A stretch of DNA of 64,000 bases from Sphingobium xanthum (GTDB lineage: Bacteria; Pseudomonadota; Alphaproteobacteria; Sphingomonadales; Sphingomonadaceae). Where the stretch lies: assembly GCF_019737615.1 (NCBI RefSeq), contig NZ_JAHKKS010000002.1, forward strand, positions 186,001 to 250,000. The letters run 5' to 3'. Every line of letters starts with the position of its first letter. The first letter of the stretch is position 1. Below, piece after piece: positions 1-7,659 of the stretch. Under the pieces are notes generated by a model. It had not been told where the DNA came from. It ran no database searches and was given only the letters and a program-made list of their open reading frames with translations. Position numbers and translations under genes: made by a program.

Positions 1-657
1 GTCGGCATTGCGCGCTTCCTCGGCATAGACACGTTCCGTCCAGGCTTCGAAGCCCCCAAACCCGACCTCATTGCGTCGCAAACTGCCGCGATCCAGCCAC
101 AGGGTCGAGCGCGTCAACCGCGTCAGGAACGTCCGGTCATGACTGATCACCACGAACGCGCCGTTGAACCGGCCGAGCCAGTCTTCGAGCCAATCAATCG
201 CAGCGATATCCAGATGGTTGGTCGGCTCGTCCAGCAGCAAAATGTCCGGCTCGCTCGCCAGCGCCCGGCAGATCGCCGCCCGCCGCCGCTCGCCGCCCGA
301 AGCGGTCGAGGCTTCACGGGAGAGATCGATACCAAGCTGATCGGCGATCGCTTCCACTTCATGAATGGCCGGCGCACGGGCGCCCGATGTCGCGAAATCC
401 CGCAACGTCGCAAAGGCGGAGACGTCCGGATCCTGCTCCAGCATCACGACATTCGTGCCCGCCACGACGGCCCGCTTGCCTTCGTCCGCCTCGATCTGAC
501 CACCGATGAGCTTGAGCAAAGTGGTCTTGCCCGCGCCGTTGCGGCCGATAAGGGCGAGCCGGTCACGCGCGCCGATGTTGAGGTTCAGACCACGGAACAG
601 CCAGCCTGTCCCCTGATTCAGCCCGAGATTTTCGTAGGAAAGAAGTGGCGCTGCCAT
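1..657 (-). CDS. ABC-F family ATPase (Uup/EttA-like), N-terminal part, cut by window edge
   Basis: Soluble ABC-F proteins carry two ATPase cassettes and no membrane domain, and act on ribosomes. The visible 219 residues run from an ATG at 657 leftward off the window. They hold one complete cassette: Walker A GRNGAGKTT near residue 40, signature SGGERRRAA near 120, Walker B ILLLDEPTNHLD near 145, and the switch His in VVISHDRTFL. After the cassette comes the start of the interdomain linker (LTRSTLWLDRG, then FGGFEAW). The second cassette must lie outside the window. Family assignment is firm; which ABC-F subgroup it is cannot be decided from half a protein. Confidence 0.9.
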   Translation of the reverse strand, partial: MAAPLLSYENLGLNQGTGWLFRGLNLNIGARDRLALIGRNGAGKTTLLKLIGGQIEADEGKRAVVAGTNVVMLEQDPDVSAFATLRDFATSGARAPAIHEVEAIADQLGIDLSREASTASGGERRRAAICRALASEPDILLLDEPTNHLDIAAIDWLEDWLGRFNGAFVVISHDRTFLTRLTRSTLWLDRGSLRRNEVGFGGFEAWTERVYAEEARNAD

Positions 658-785
658 CGGGCGGCGCTAAAAGAACCGCGCCACAAGGGCAAGGCTGAAC
701 GAGAGACGACATGCAGGTCAGGGGGTGTTCAGCCGATCTTGCCTAAGGGACGTTTCATCGCAGTCACTCAAGAGGAAGTCTCTCC

Positions 786-1523
786 ATGCTCCGTATGCCC
801 CACCTGCTCGCTGCCGCCGCAATCCTGATGGCGCCTGCCGTCGCCTCGGCGCAGAACCAGCAAGGCCCCGTTCCCATGGTGCCCGCGACCGGGCCGATCC
901 TCGGCCTTTCGGTGACCGAATCCATCGAGAGCGCACCGGACATGGCCACGATCAGCACGGGCGTTCAGACCCGCGCACCGGCCGCCAAGGATGCCATGGC
1001 GCAGAACGCCAATCAGATGGACAAGCTGATCGCCGCGCTCATCAAGGGCGGCGTCGCGCGTCAGGATATCCAGACCAGTGGCATCAATCTGAGCCCGCAA
1101 TATGACTATAGCCAGCAGAGCGCCGGTCAGGGCCCGCGCTTCATCGGCTATGAGGCCAACAATCAGGTGACCGTGAAGGTCCGCAAGCTCGCCACGGCCG
1201 GCGAACTGGTCGATGCGATGGTCTCAGCCGGCGCGACCAATGTGAACGGCCCGACCTTCGGCATATCCGAACCGGACAAGCTGCTCGACCAGGCACGGCT
1301 CAACGCGCTCAAGACCGCGCAGGCGCGTGCTGATCTCTATGCGCAGGCAACCGGTTACAAGACTGCCCGCCTGATCACCATTTCGGAAGGCGGCGGCTAC
1401 AGCCCGCCCATGCCGATGATGGCGATGCGGATGGACGCCGCGCAGTCCGCCGCGACGAAGATCGAGCCGGGGCAGATCAGCACCTCGATTTCGCTCAATG
1501 TCCAATATATGCTCGAACGCTGA
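786..1523 (+). CDS. SIMPL (DUF541) domain periplasmic protein
   Basis: The 245-residue product starts with a cleavable signal peptide (about residues 1-22, ending AVASAQ) and then a SIMPL/DUF541 domain, recognised by LSVTESIESAPDMATISTGV, repeated Ala/Met-rich helices, and a C-terminal SISLNVQYML strand. SIMPL proteins form periplasmic or outer-membrane-associated oligomers, and the biochemical role is generally unknown. A Shine-Dalgarno GAGGAAG about 8 bases before the ATG supports the start. The gene follows an unrelated divergent ABC-F gene and precedes a PepSY protein and a PhoPQ-like pair, so it may belong to an envelope-stress set (inference). Confidence 0.85.
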   Translation: MLRMPHLLAAAAILMAPAVASAQNQQGPVPMVPATGPILGLSVTESIESAPDMATISTGVQTRAPAAKDAMAQNANQMDKLIAALIKGGVARQDIQTSGINLSPQYDYSQQSAGQGPRFIGYEANNQVTVKVRKLATAGELVDAMVSAGATNVNGPTFGISEPDKLLDQARLNALKTAQARADLYAQATGYKTARLITISEGGGYSPPMPMMAMRMDAAQSAATKIEPGQISTSISLNVQYMLER

Positions 1524-1534
1524 ATGGAGGAAAA

Positions 1535-1585
1535 ATGAGGCATTCAGCGCGTGTTCAAGGCATGATGGCTATTCATCCGGCATGA
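1535..1585 (+). CDS. candidate 16-codon leader ORF coupled to the PepSY gene
   Basis: ATG at 1535 is preceded by a strong GGAGG (1526-1530). The frame encodes 16 residues (begins MRHSARVQG) and ends in TGA at 1583-1585, overlapping the ATG at 1582 of the next gene in an ATGA arrangement. The downstream gene has no Shine-Dalgarno sequence of its own, so its translation would depend on ribosomes finishing this small frame. No homology is recognisable. A chance ORF is possible, but the placement of the only good ribosome site here argues for use. Confidence 0.45.
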   Translation: MRHSARVQGMMAIHPA

Positions 1586-1899
1586 TGTTTCGCATTTCCA
1601 CACTGACCCTGGGCGGACTGCTTGCGCTGTCCGGCGTGGCCATCCCGGCGTCCGCTCAGCATTTCTCGCATAGTGCGGACCAGAACACCGCCCGTCAGGA
1701 CATGCTCGACGGCGAGGTGATGCCCTTTTCCATCATCAAGCGCAAAGTCGAGCGCGAGATGGGCGCAGCCACTTATGTCGGTGTCGCCCCGCCCCCGCGC
1801 AAAGGCATTTACCGGATGCAGTTCCTGCGCGAGGACGGCAAGGTCATCTGGGTTGATGTGGATGGCAAGACGGGCAATATCATTGCGCGGACGCGCTGA
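1582..1899 (+). CDS. PepSY domain small secreted protein
   Basis: From the ATG at 1582 the product is about 105 residues: a signal peptide (to about residue 26, ending IPASAQ) and one PepSY-like domain (VMPFSIIKRKVEREMG, then YRMQFLREDGKVIWVDVDGKTG). PepSY modules occur in periplasmic proteins encoded next to two-component systems, where they may modulate sensors or proteases. The gene lies 45 bases before a PhoP-like regulator. The frame is open upstream to 1498, but that extension holds no signal-peptide logic and no start with a ribosome site, so 1582 (or the adjacent ATG 1585) is preferred. Confidence 0.75.
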   Translation: MMFRISTLTLGGLLALSGVAIPASAQHFSHSADQNTARQDMLDGEVMPFSIIKRKVEREMGAATYVGVAPPPRKGIYRMQFLREDGKVIWVDVDGKTGNIIARTR

Positions 1900-1901
1900 A
1901 C

Positions 1902-1935
1902 GGGGCGCTCCGTCCGGGGCGCCCTCTCTTTTGAA
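1902..1935 (+). terminator. possible attenuator/terminator between PepSY gene and response regulator
   Basis: GGGCGC (1903-1908) pairs with GCGCCC (1919-1924) and is followed by TCTCTTTT. The stem is short, so partial termination between the two genes is the most that can be claimed. Confidence 0.35.
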
Positions 1936-1944
1936 AGGATTATC

Positions 1945-2610
1945 ATGCGCCTGCTGATCGTCGAGGATGAGCCGACTCTGGGCAAGCAGCTCAAGTCCAC
2001 GCTGGAAGGCGCGGGCTATGCGGTCGATCTCGCTACGGATGGCGAGGACGGGCATTTCCTGGGCTCGACCGAGAACTACGATGCCGTGGTGCTTGATCTC
2101 GGCCTGCCGGAAGTCGATGGCCTGACAGTACTCGATCGCTGGCGCAAGGAAGGCAAGGACACGCCCGTCCTGGTCCTCACCGCGCGCGACAGCTGGTCTG
2201 ACAAGGTGGCGGGCCTCGATGCCGGTGCCGACGACTATCTCGCCAAGCCGTTCCAGAGCGAGGAATTGATCGCCCGCCTGCGCGCGCTGATCCGTCGCTC
2301 GGCCGGCAATGCCTCGTCCGAGCTGACCGCAGGCGATGTCCGTCTCGATACTCGCTCTGGCAAGGTCACGCTCAATGGCGAGCCGGTGAAGCTCACCGCG
2401 CAGGAATATAAGCTGCTTTCCTACCTTATGCACCACAAGGGCAAGGTCGTGAGCCGCACCGAGTTGATCGAGCACATCTACGATCAGGATTTCGATCGCG
2501 ATTCCAATACGATCGAGGTGTTCGTAACGCGCATTCGCAAGAAGCTCGGCGCGGACGTCATCTCGACGATCCGGGGTCTGGGCTACAGCTTGGACGAGCC
2601 CACTGGCTGA
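1945..2610 (+). CDS. OmpR/PhoP-family response regulator
   Basis: This 221-residue protein has a receiver domain (residues 1-115; phospho-acceptor Asp in VVLDLGLPEVDG, acidic pair EDE at the start, Lys in LAKPFQ) and a C-terminal winged helix (about 125-220; SYLMHHKGKVVSRTEL, then DSNTIEVFVTRIRKKLG). It should bind DNA after phosphorylation by the sensor kinase encoded directly downstream. AAAGGA just before the ATG is the ribosome site. The closest family resemblance is PhoP/QseB-type regulators. Confidence 0.93.
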   Translation: MRLLIVEDEPTLGKQLKSTLEGAGYAVDLATDGEDGHFLGSTENYDAVVLDLGLPEVDGLTVLDRWRKEGKDTPVLVLTARDSWSDKVAGLDAGADDYLAKPFQSEELIARLRALIRRSAGNASSELTAGDVRLDTRSGKVTLNGEPVKLTAQEYKLLSYLMHHKGKVVSRTELIEHIYDQDFDRDSNTIEVFVTRIRKKLGADVISTIRGLGYSLDEPTG

Positions 2611-3988
2611 ACAGGCGGCCTCCACATCCGAGAGCCCGACGGCGCTCTCCAGCCGCAGCACGGGATCGCTCAGCCGGCGCATCATCGGCATATCCGCGCT
2701 GTGGATCGGCATCCTGCTGCTCGGCGGCGGGCTGGCGCTCGATCGCGTCCTGACCGACGCGGTCACGCGCAATTTCGATGATGGCCTCTCCTATGTCCTG
2801 ACCGCAATGATCTCTTCGGCGGAAGTGGGCCCGGAAGGCGAAGTCTTCTTCAACCGCCCGCTCGCGGACCAGCGCTTCCTCGAACCGGCAAGCGGTCTCT
2901 ACTACCAGATCAGCGGCACCGGCCACGAGGACTGGCGCTCTCGCTCGCTGTGGGACCGTGCGATCCGGGTGACGCCGGAAATGACCGACCGCCCGGGGCA
3001 AGGCATAGACAGCCAGCAGTTTGCCGGGGAACCGCTGCGGCTGATGGCCCGCACCGTCATCCTGCCCGGAAGCGACACGCGCTGGATCTTCATCGTCGCG
3101 CAGGCGCGCGAAGGCCTCGACGCGCAGATCCACGCGCTGCGCACGACGCTCGTCAACAGCTTCCTGGCGCTCGGTGTCGGGCTCATCCTGCTCGCGGCCC
3201 TGCAGGTCTTCTTTGGCCTGCGCCCGCTGCGCCATATCCGGCGCGAGATCGCCCGCATGCGCGCGGGCGAGAAGAGCCGCGTCACGGCGCCGCTGCCCAA
3301 GGAAGTGCAGCCGCTCGTCGAGGAGCTCAACGCCCTGCTCGCTCACAACGAGCAGCAGGCCGAGGAAGCGCGGCGCCACGCCGGCAATCTTGCCCATGCG
3401 CTCAAGACGCCGCTGACCGTGGTGATGAACGCGGCGACCGCGCATGATCCCGAACTCGCGCCGATCGTGATCCGCGAGACCGGCACGATGCGCCGCCAGA
3501 TCGATCACCATCTCGCACGCGCCCGCGCGCTCGGCCGTCGCGGCGCGGCACAGAGTCGCACCGAAGTGTGGCCCAGCCTCGAAGCCGTCGAGCGTGCGGT
3601 CGAGCGGCTCTATCCCGAAGCCAGGATCGACCGCGACGGCTCGCAAAGCGCATCGGTACGTGTCGAGCGGCAGGATCTCGACGAACTGCTCGGCAACCTG
3701 GTCGAGAATGCCGCGAAATATGGTGGCGGCAGCGTGTTCGTGACGGTCCAGCCGGCCGGGAGCGAATGGGTCGATATCCTCGTTGAGGATGACGGCACGG
3801 GCATTCCGGCGGAAGAGCGCGAGCGCATCTTCGATCGTGGCGTGCGGCTCGACAGCGGCAAGCCCGGCACGGGCCTTGGCCTCGCCATCGTGCGCGATGT
3901 GGCGGAAATCTATGGCGGATCGGTCACGCTCGGCGAAAGCGAAGACCTTGGCGGACTGCTGGTGCGGCTGCGTCTGCCCGCTGGCTGA
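2603..3988 (+). CDS. PhoQ-like sensor histidine kinase with a non-standard start
   Basis: This is a membrane sensor kinase partnered with the preceding regulator. In order: TM1 (IIGISALWIGILLLGGG), a periplasmic sensor segment, TM2 (NSFLALGVGLILLAAL), a HAMP-like linker, an H-box with His in NLAHALKTPLT, an N-box LLGNLVENAAKYGG, a G1 box VEDDGTGIP, and a G2 box GTGLGLAIV. The first ATG in frame (2807) would remove TM1. Between the upstream stop at 2525 and 2807 there is no ATG, GTG or TTG in this frame. The best candidate is CTG at 2603, which overlaps the last codons of the regulator. The start is therefore uncertain, but the extended N-terminus is needed for a normal topology. Confidence 0.8.
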   Translation: MAEQAASTSESPTALSSRSTGSLSRRIIGISALWIGILLLGGGLALDRVLTDAVTRNFDDGLSYVLTAMISSAEVGPEGEVFFNRPLADQRFLEPASGLYYQISGTGHEDWRSRSLWDRAIRVTPEMTDRPGQGIDSQQFAGEPLRLMARTVILPGSDTRWIFIVAQAREGLDAQIHALRTTLVNSFLALGVGLILLAALQVFFGLRPLRHIRREIARMRAGEKSRVTAPLPKEVQPLVEELNALLAHNEQQAEEARRHAGNLAHALKTPLTVVMNAATAHDPELAPIVIRETGTMRRQIDHHLARARALGRRGAAQSRTEVWPSLEAVERAVERLYPEARIDRDGSQSASVRVERQDLDELLGNLVENAAKYGGGSVFVTVQPAGSEWVDILVEDDGTGIPAEERERIFDRGVRLDSGKPGTGLGLAIVRDVAEIYGGSVTLGESEDLGGLLVRLRLPAG

Positions 3989-3990
3989 CC

Positions 3991-4395
3991 TCACACACCG
4001 AAGGATGAGAGGATCGGGCAAGGGCCATCGTCCGATGCGCCGCATTCCCGTGCGAGATGGCGCAGCGCCGCCCGCGCCGTCTCCAATTCGGCGATCTTCG
4101 CATCCAGCGCGGCCAGCCGCTCCGCCGCCAGTTCACGTGCCCTCGGCCGATCCTCGCTGGCATCGAGCGAGAGCAGCTCGCCGATGTGGTCGAGCGTGAA
4201 GCCGGCGGCCTGCGCGGCGCGAATGAAGCGCAGCTTGCGGACATCCTCGCGCCCGTAGCGCCTTATGCCGCCCGCCAGCGCGTTGCCGCCGCTCTTGCCC
4301 GGAACATCGAGCAGGCCGCGGCGTTGATAGAAGCGTACCGTCTCTACCCCGACGCCACCCGCCTTCGCCAGACCCGCGATCGTCATGTCGGCCAT
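3991..4395 (-). CDS. MerR-family transcriptional regulator
   Basis: The 134-residue protein has a MerR winged HTH (residues 4-70; ETVRFYQRRGLLDVP), a dimerisation helix (80-115) and a C-terminal effector loop. Of the three Hg-binding Cys of mercury MerR (82, 117, 126), two have counterparts here (C118 and C126, in RECGASDDGPC), while position 82 is Asp. So it probably senses something other than Hg(II), or binds with a changed set. It is divergent from a glutaredoxin-MauE gene and its start codon lies 3 bases from that gene's -35 box. GGAG (minus strand, 4402-4405) is its ribosome site. Confidence 0.88.
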   Translation of the reverse strand: MADMTIAGLAKAGGVGVETVRFYQRRGLLDVPGKSGGNALAGGIRRYGREDVRKLRFIRAAQAAGFTLDHIGELLSLDASEDRPRARELAAERLAALDAKIAELETARAALRHLARECGASDDGPCPILSSFGV

Positions 4396-4397
4396 GC

Positions 4398-4428
4398 TTG
4401 ACTCCGTACCATGGTACAGACCCTATAT
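4398..4428 (+). promoter_or_regulatory. MerR-type promoter with 19-base spacer and palindromic operator
   Basis: The -35 box TTGACT (4398-4403) and a -10-like CTATAT (4423-4428) are separated by 19 bases, the over-long spacing that MerR-family activators correct by twisting DNA. Inside the spacer lies the perfect palindrome GTACCATGGTAC (4406-4417). Transcription should begin near 4435 and read the glutaredoxin-MauE gene. Confidence 0.85.
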
Positions 4429-4461
4429 GGACTGCATCGCTCCCCGAACAAGGATCATGCC

Positions 4462-5241
4462 GTGACTTCTCATGCCGCAACCACCGGAAAACGGGCCATC
4501 CTCTATCGGATGGTGATGCCCGGCCACATCTGCCCTTATGGGCTCAAGGCGCGGTATCTACTCAAGGCCAGGGGCTATGAGGTCGAGGACCACTGGCTGA
4601 CGACCCGAGCCGAAACCGACGCATTCAAGGCCGCCCATGACGTCAAGACGACGCCGCAGGCCTTCATCGGCGGCGAACGGCTCGGCGGGCATGACGATCT
4701 GCGCCGCTATCTGGGCCTCAAGGTCAAGGACCCGGATGCGACCAGCTACACGCCGGTTCTGGCGGTATTCGCCGTGGCGGCCCTACTGGCGCTGGCGATC
4801 GACTGGCTAACCGCGACGCCGCTCGCGAGTGCCGCGACGATCGAGCGCTTCGTCTCGGTGACGATGGTGCTGCTGGCGATGCTGAAGCTGCAGGATGTCG
4901 ACCGCTTCGCGACAATGTTCCTGGGCTACGACCTGCTGGCTCGCCGCTTCGTGCCTTATGCTTATGCCTATCCGTTCGCGCAGCTCGGCGCGGGCCTGCT
5001 GATGCTGACGGGCGCCCTCCCCTGGCTGTCGGTGTCGGTTGCGCTCGTCATCGGCGGGGTCGGCGCCGTGTCGATCTATCAGGCCGTCTATGTCGAGAAG
5101 CGCAGCCTCAAATGCGCCTGCGTCGGCGGCGGCAGCAATGTGCCGCTGGGCTTCGTCTCGCTGACCGAGGATGTGTTCATGGTCGGCATGGCGGTCTGGA
5201 TGGCGCTGGAGACCTGGGTGTTGTCGGCCGCGATGCACTGA
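4462..5241 (+). CDS. glutaredoxin-MauE fusion membrane protein
   Basis: The product (259 residues from GTG 4462) joins an N-terminal glutaredoxin-like domain (residues 10-90, active site CPYG, a monothiol form of CPYC, and cis-Pro region KTTPQAFIGG) to a MauE/DoxX-type membrane domain with about four helices (100-255). A late Cys pair lies in KCACVGGGSNVPLG. It probably moves reducing equivalents across the membrane or handles a thiol-reactive metal. An ATG at 4411 in this frame lies inside the promoter and cannot be used. GTG 4462 has AAGGA 7 bases upstream. Control by the divergent MerR protein is very likely. Confidence 0.82.
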   Translation: MTSHAATTGKRAILYRMVMPGHICPYGLKARYLLKARGYEVEDHWLTTRAETDAFKAAHDVKTTPQAFIGGERLGGHDDLRRYLGLKVKDPDATSYTPVLAVFAVAALLALAIDWLTATPLASAATIERFVSVTMVLLAMLKLQDVDRFATMFLGYDLLARRFVPYAYAYPFAQLGAGLLMLTGALPWLSVSVALVIGGVGAVSIYQAVYVEKRSLKCACVGGGSNVPLGFVSLTEDVFMVGMAVWMALETWVLSAAMH

Positions 5242-5595
5242 TCTGGCGCGACTCGGGCTCTTGTGGGACCGGTAGGCCAGAGCTGTCGATCCTGCGTCCA
5301 TTTGGCAGGACGGCGGCTTATTCCAGCGCCTGACTTGTCGAAACCTCACGGCAGTGCCGGTTTCTGGCGTTAACGACCGCCCCGACAGTCGATCAATATT
5401 ATTATATTTCAGTAACTTATCGACCCTAACTTCACCAAGGTCACGCATATAACGTATGGTGAGCGCGCAAAAGTCTGCTTCTGGCCTAGCGAAGCCTCGG
5501 ATTTCTGCGGATTTTTTACGGGATCAAAGAGCGGCGCCTCTCGGGCGCTGCGCCGTAATCATCCCACAAGAGACGGGCTGTAGGACAGCCCTCTC
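5242..5595. other. intergenic region without a supported gene
   Basis: This stretch of 354 bases separates the MauE fusion from the 3' end of purC. It contains an AT-rich island (about 5391-5422) unusual in this GC-rich sequence and a hairpin next to the purC stop. A 77-codon frame from 5456 runs into antisense purC and has no ribosome site, so it is not called. Confidence 0.5.
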
Positions 5596-5596
5596 T
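5569..5596 (-). terminator. purC terminator hairpin
   Basis: A perfect 7-bp stem GGGCTGT/ACAGCCC (5575-5581 with 5585-5591, 3-base loop) is extended by AGAGA/TCTCT across a one-base bulge. It begins at the purC stop codon. No strong U-tract follows on the minus strand, so it may act as a 3' stabiliser rather than a classic intrinsic terminator. Confidence 0.5.
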
Positions 5597-6375
5597 CACT
5601 TGCCGCGCTTCTTGCGGTGGCTTTCCAGATCGAGCACGTCGGTGTCCGTTCCTTCCGGCAGAAGCCCAAGACGCCGCGCAACCTCCTGATAAGCCTCGGT
5701 TTCACCGCCCATGTCGCGACGGAAGCGATCCTTGTCGAGCTTCTCGTTCGTCTCCATGTCCCACAGGCGGCAGCCGTCCGGGCTAATCTCGTCGGCGAGG
5801 ATGACGCGCGCGAAATCGCCGTCCCAGATGCGGCCGAATTCGAGCTTGAAGTCGATCAGGCGAATGCCGATGCCCGCGAACAGCCCACTCATGAAGTCGT
5901 TCACGCGGATCGCCATGTCGGCGATGTCATGCATCTCTTCCTGGCTGGCCCAGCCGAAGCAGGCGATATGCTCCTCGGTGATCATCGGATCGTTGAGCGC
6001 ATCGTCCTTGTAATAATATTCGATAAGCGTGCGCGGCAGCTGCACGCCTTCCTCGATGCCGAGGCGCTTGGAGAGCGAGCCGGCCGCGACATTGCGCACC
6101 ACGACCTCGATCGGCACGATCTCGACCTGGCGGATGAGCTGCTCGCGCATGTTCAGCCGCTTGATGAAATGGGTCGGCACGCCGATGTTGGCGAGCAGCG
6201 TGAAGATGTGCTCGGAAATCCGGTTGTTGAGTACGCCCTTGCCGGAAATCGTCCCCTTCTTCTGCGCGTTGAACGCAGTCGCGTCGTCCTTGAAATACTG
6301 GATCAGCGTGCCGGGCTCGGGGCCTTCGTAGAGGATCTTCGCCTTGCCTTCATAGATTTGGCGGCGACGGGACAT
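5596..6375 (-). CDS. purC: phosphoribosylaminoimidazole-succinocarboxamide synthase
   Basis: PurC (SAICAR synthetase) joins aspartate to CAIR with ATP in purine synthesis. The 259 residues match the family along their length: N-terminal [16 protein letters not shown], the ATP-loop lysine region [13 protein letters not shown], substrate motifs [18 protein letters not shown] and IDFKLEFG, and [12 protein letters not shown]. The length is close to bacterial PurC (about 240). AGTAGG upstream of the ATG serves as ribosome site. It lies downstream of a LysR gene on the same strand but behind a likely terminator, so it probably has its own promoter. Confidence 0.96.
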   Translation of the reverse strand: MSRRRQIYEGKAKILYEGPEPGTLIQYFKDDATAFNAQKKGTISGKGVLNNRISEHIFTLLANIGVPTHFIKRLNMREQLIRQVEIVPIEVVVRNVAAGSLSKRLGIEEGVQLPRTLIEYYYKDDALNDPMITEEHIACFGWASQEEMHDIADMAIRVNDFMSGLFAGIGIRLIDFKLEFGRIWDGDFARVILADEISPDGCRLWDMETNEKLDKDRFRRDMGGETEAYQEVARRLGLLPEGTDTDVLDLESHRKKRGK

Positions 6376-6399
6376 GGGCGGACCTACTCATCAGAAAGA

Positions 6400-6454
6400 A
6401 CGGAAAAACCAAGGCCCCGGCGACGCGAATCAGGGGATCAGCGCGCGCCGGGGC
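6400..6454 (-). terminator. intrinsic terminator after the LysR gene (or purC 5' attenuator)
   Basis: Perfect 9-bp arms CGCCGGGGC (6446-6454) and GCCCCGGCG (6414-6422) are followed on the minus strand by TTGGTTTTTCC (about 6402-6412). This fits a rho-independent terminator between the LysR gene (ends 6534) and purC (starts 6375). The 23-base loop contains a competing hairpin arm (GCGCGCC 6443-6449, with GGCGCGC at 6458-6464), so an antiterminated purC leader is an alternative. Confidence 0.6.
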
Positions 6455-6533
6455 TCTGGCGCGCTCATAGACGAAGGTGACGACAAGTGCAATTTCGGGG
6501 CGACCGGCCCCGCCGGGTCTTACAGACCGAGCC

Positions 6534-7604
6534 TTATTGCAGCGTCGCGACCAGCGCCTGCACCTCGTCATCCTCGACGAGGCTGGGATGAATCACGCGG
6601 CGGACTTCGACGGCCGGGATCGGATCGACATAAGGCAGTCGCTTGAGGCCGGCGCTCGCGCCGACGCGCCCGGCCGCTGCGCCGAACAGCGGCAGGATGC
6701 CGGCGCCGTCGCGCGCCCGCTCAACCAGCAGGGCGTAATCGTCGCTCTCGACCGCATAAGGCAATCCGCCAAGACCGGCTTCGGTCATGCAGGCTTCGAC
6801 CAGCGGTCGCAGCCGGTTGCCCTCGGCGAAGCTGATCAGTGACTGATTCGAGAGATCCTCTCGGCTCACATAGTCGCGCTCGGCCAGCCGGTGATTCTCG
6901 CCCACATAGAGCGCCCAGCGCTCGCTCCAGAGATAATCGGAGGGGAAGACCCTCGTCTCGCCCAGCGCGTAGAAATAAGCGATCGAGATGATCCCTGCCG
7001 ACAGCGCGAGCGCCACACGATCCGCCACGAAGCAATTGAAATCGACCGAGACCGGCCTGTTCGGAAAGGCATCCTCGAAGGCCGCGAGCTTGTCCTGAAA
7101 GCGGGTGAGGATCGAGGGATGGATGCCGATCGTGATCGGCTGATCGCTTGACGGCAGAGGTGCGACCGGATCCGGCGGGGTCAGGACGATGACCGGTTCG
7201 GGCTCAGGCTCCGGCGCGAGTGCGGTTTCCGACTCCGGCTCCGGTTCCGGTTTCGGCATCGCGGCTGGTTTGCGGACAACGGGGGTCTCGGCACGCGCGG
7301 GCCGCTCGATGCGTACCTCCTCGGGCGCTCCGGATGCGAAGCTCTGCATCGTCGAGACCAGCGCGTCGCAATCGGCAAGGATCAGGCGTGCCCGTGACAG
7401 TGCGGCCTCGCCGGCGTCGGAGAGGCTCGCCTTGCCGCCCGGCGCCCGATGGAACAGGCTGATGCCCAGACGGGCTTCGAGTTGCTTGATGTGATCGCTG
7501 ACCGCGACCTGAGAGATGCCCAGTGCGCGCGCCGCTGCCCGGAAGCTGCCCTCGCGCGCGATCGTGTCGAGCGCCTCGAGCTGGCGCAGCGTTGGTCTTT
7601 CCAT
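6534..7604 (-). CDS. LysR-family regulator with a Pro/Glu-rich linker insertion
   Basis: The N-terminal LysR winged HTH (residues 1-65; LRQLEALDTIAREGSFRAAA, VAVSDHIKQLEARLG) and linker helix (66-90) are typical. A low-complexity segment follows (about 91-154), rich in Pro and Glu (KPEPEPESE, APEPEPEP), and then a periplasmic-binding-protein-like effector domain (PITIGIHPSILTRFQ to the end). The total of 356 residues exceeds the usual 290-310 by about the length of the insertion. The ATG at 7604 gives the full HTH. Target and ligand are unknown, and the neighbours (purC, tRNA-Gly) give no clear hint. Confidence 0.85.
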   Translation of the reverse strand: MERPTLRQLEALDTIAREGSFRAAARALGISQVAVSDHIKQLEARLGISLFHRAPGGKASLSDAGEAALSRARLILADCDALVSTMQSFASGAPEEVRIERPARAETPVVRKPAAMPKPEPEPESETALAPEPEPEPVIVLTPPDPVAPLPSSDQPITIGIHPSILTRFQDKLAAFEDAFPNRPVSVDFNCFVADRVALALSAGIISIAYFYALGETRVFPSDYLWSERWALYVGENHRLAERDYVSREDLSNQSLISFAEGNRLRPLVEACMTEAGLGGLPYAVESDDYALLVERARDGAGILPLFGAAAGRVGASAGLKRLPYVDPIPAVEVRRVIHPSLVEDDEVQALVATLQ

Positions 7605-7659
7605 GGCGATCAGGTGCAGCCTATCGGATTCGATGTCAACCGACCGCGCGGCGTGCCGA

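Noticed and set aside
139..828. 229-codon frame on the plus strand
   Set aside because: Antisense to the ABC-F ATPase, whose Walker and signature motifs read on the minus strand.
4411..4461. ATG 4411 as start of the glutaredoxin-MauE gene
   Set aside because: It lies inside the MerR-type promoter, upstream of the expected transcription start; GTG 4462 has a ribosome site.
5456..5689. 77-codon frame after the MauE fusion
   Set aside because: No ribosome site, no recognisable sequence, and its second half is antisense purC.
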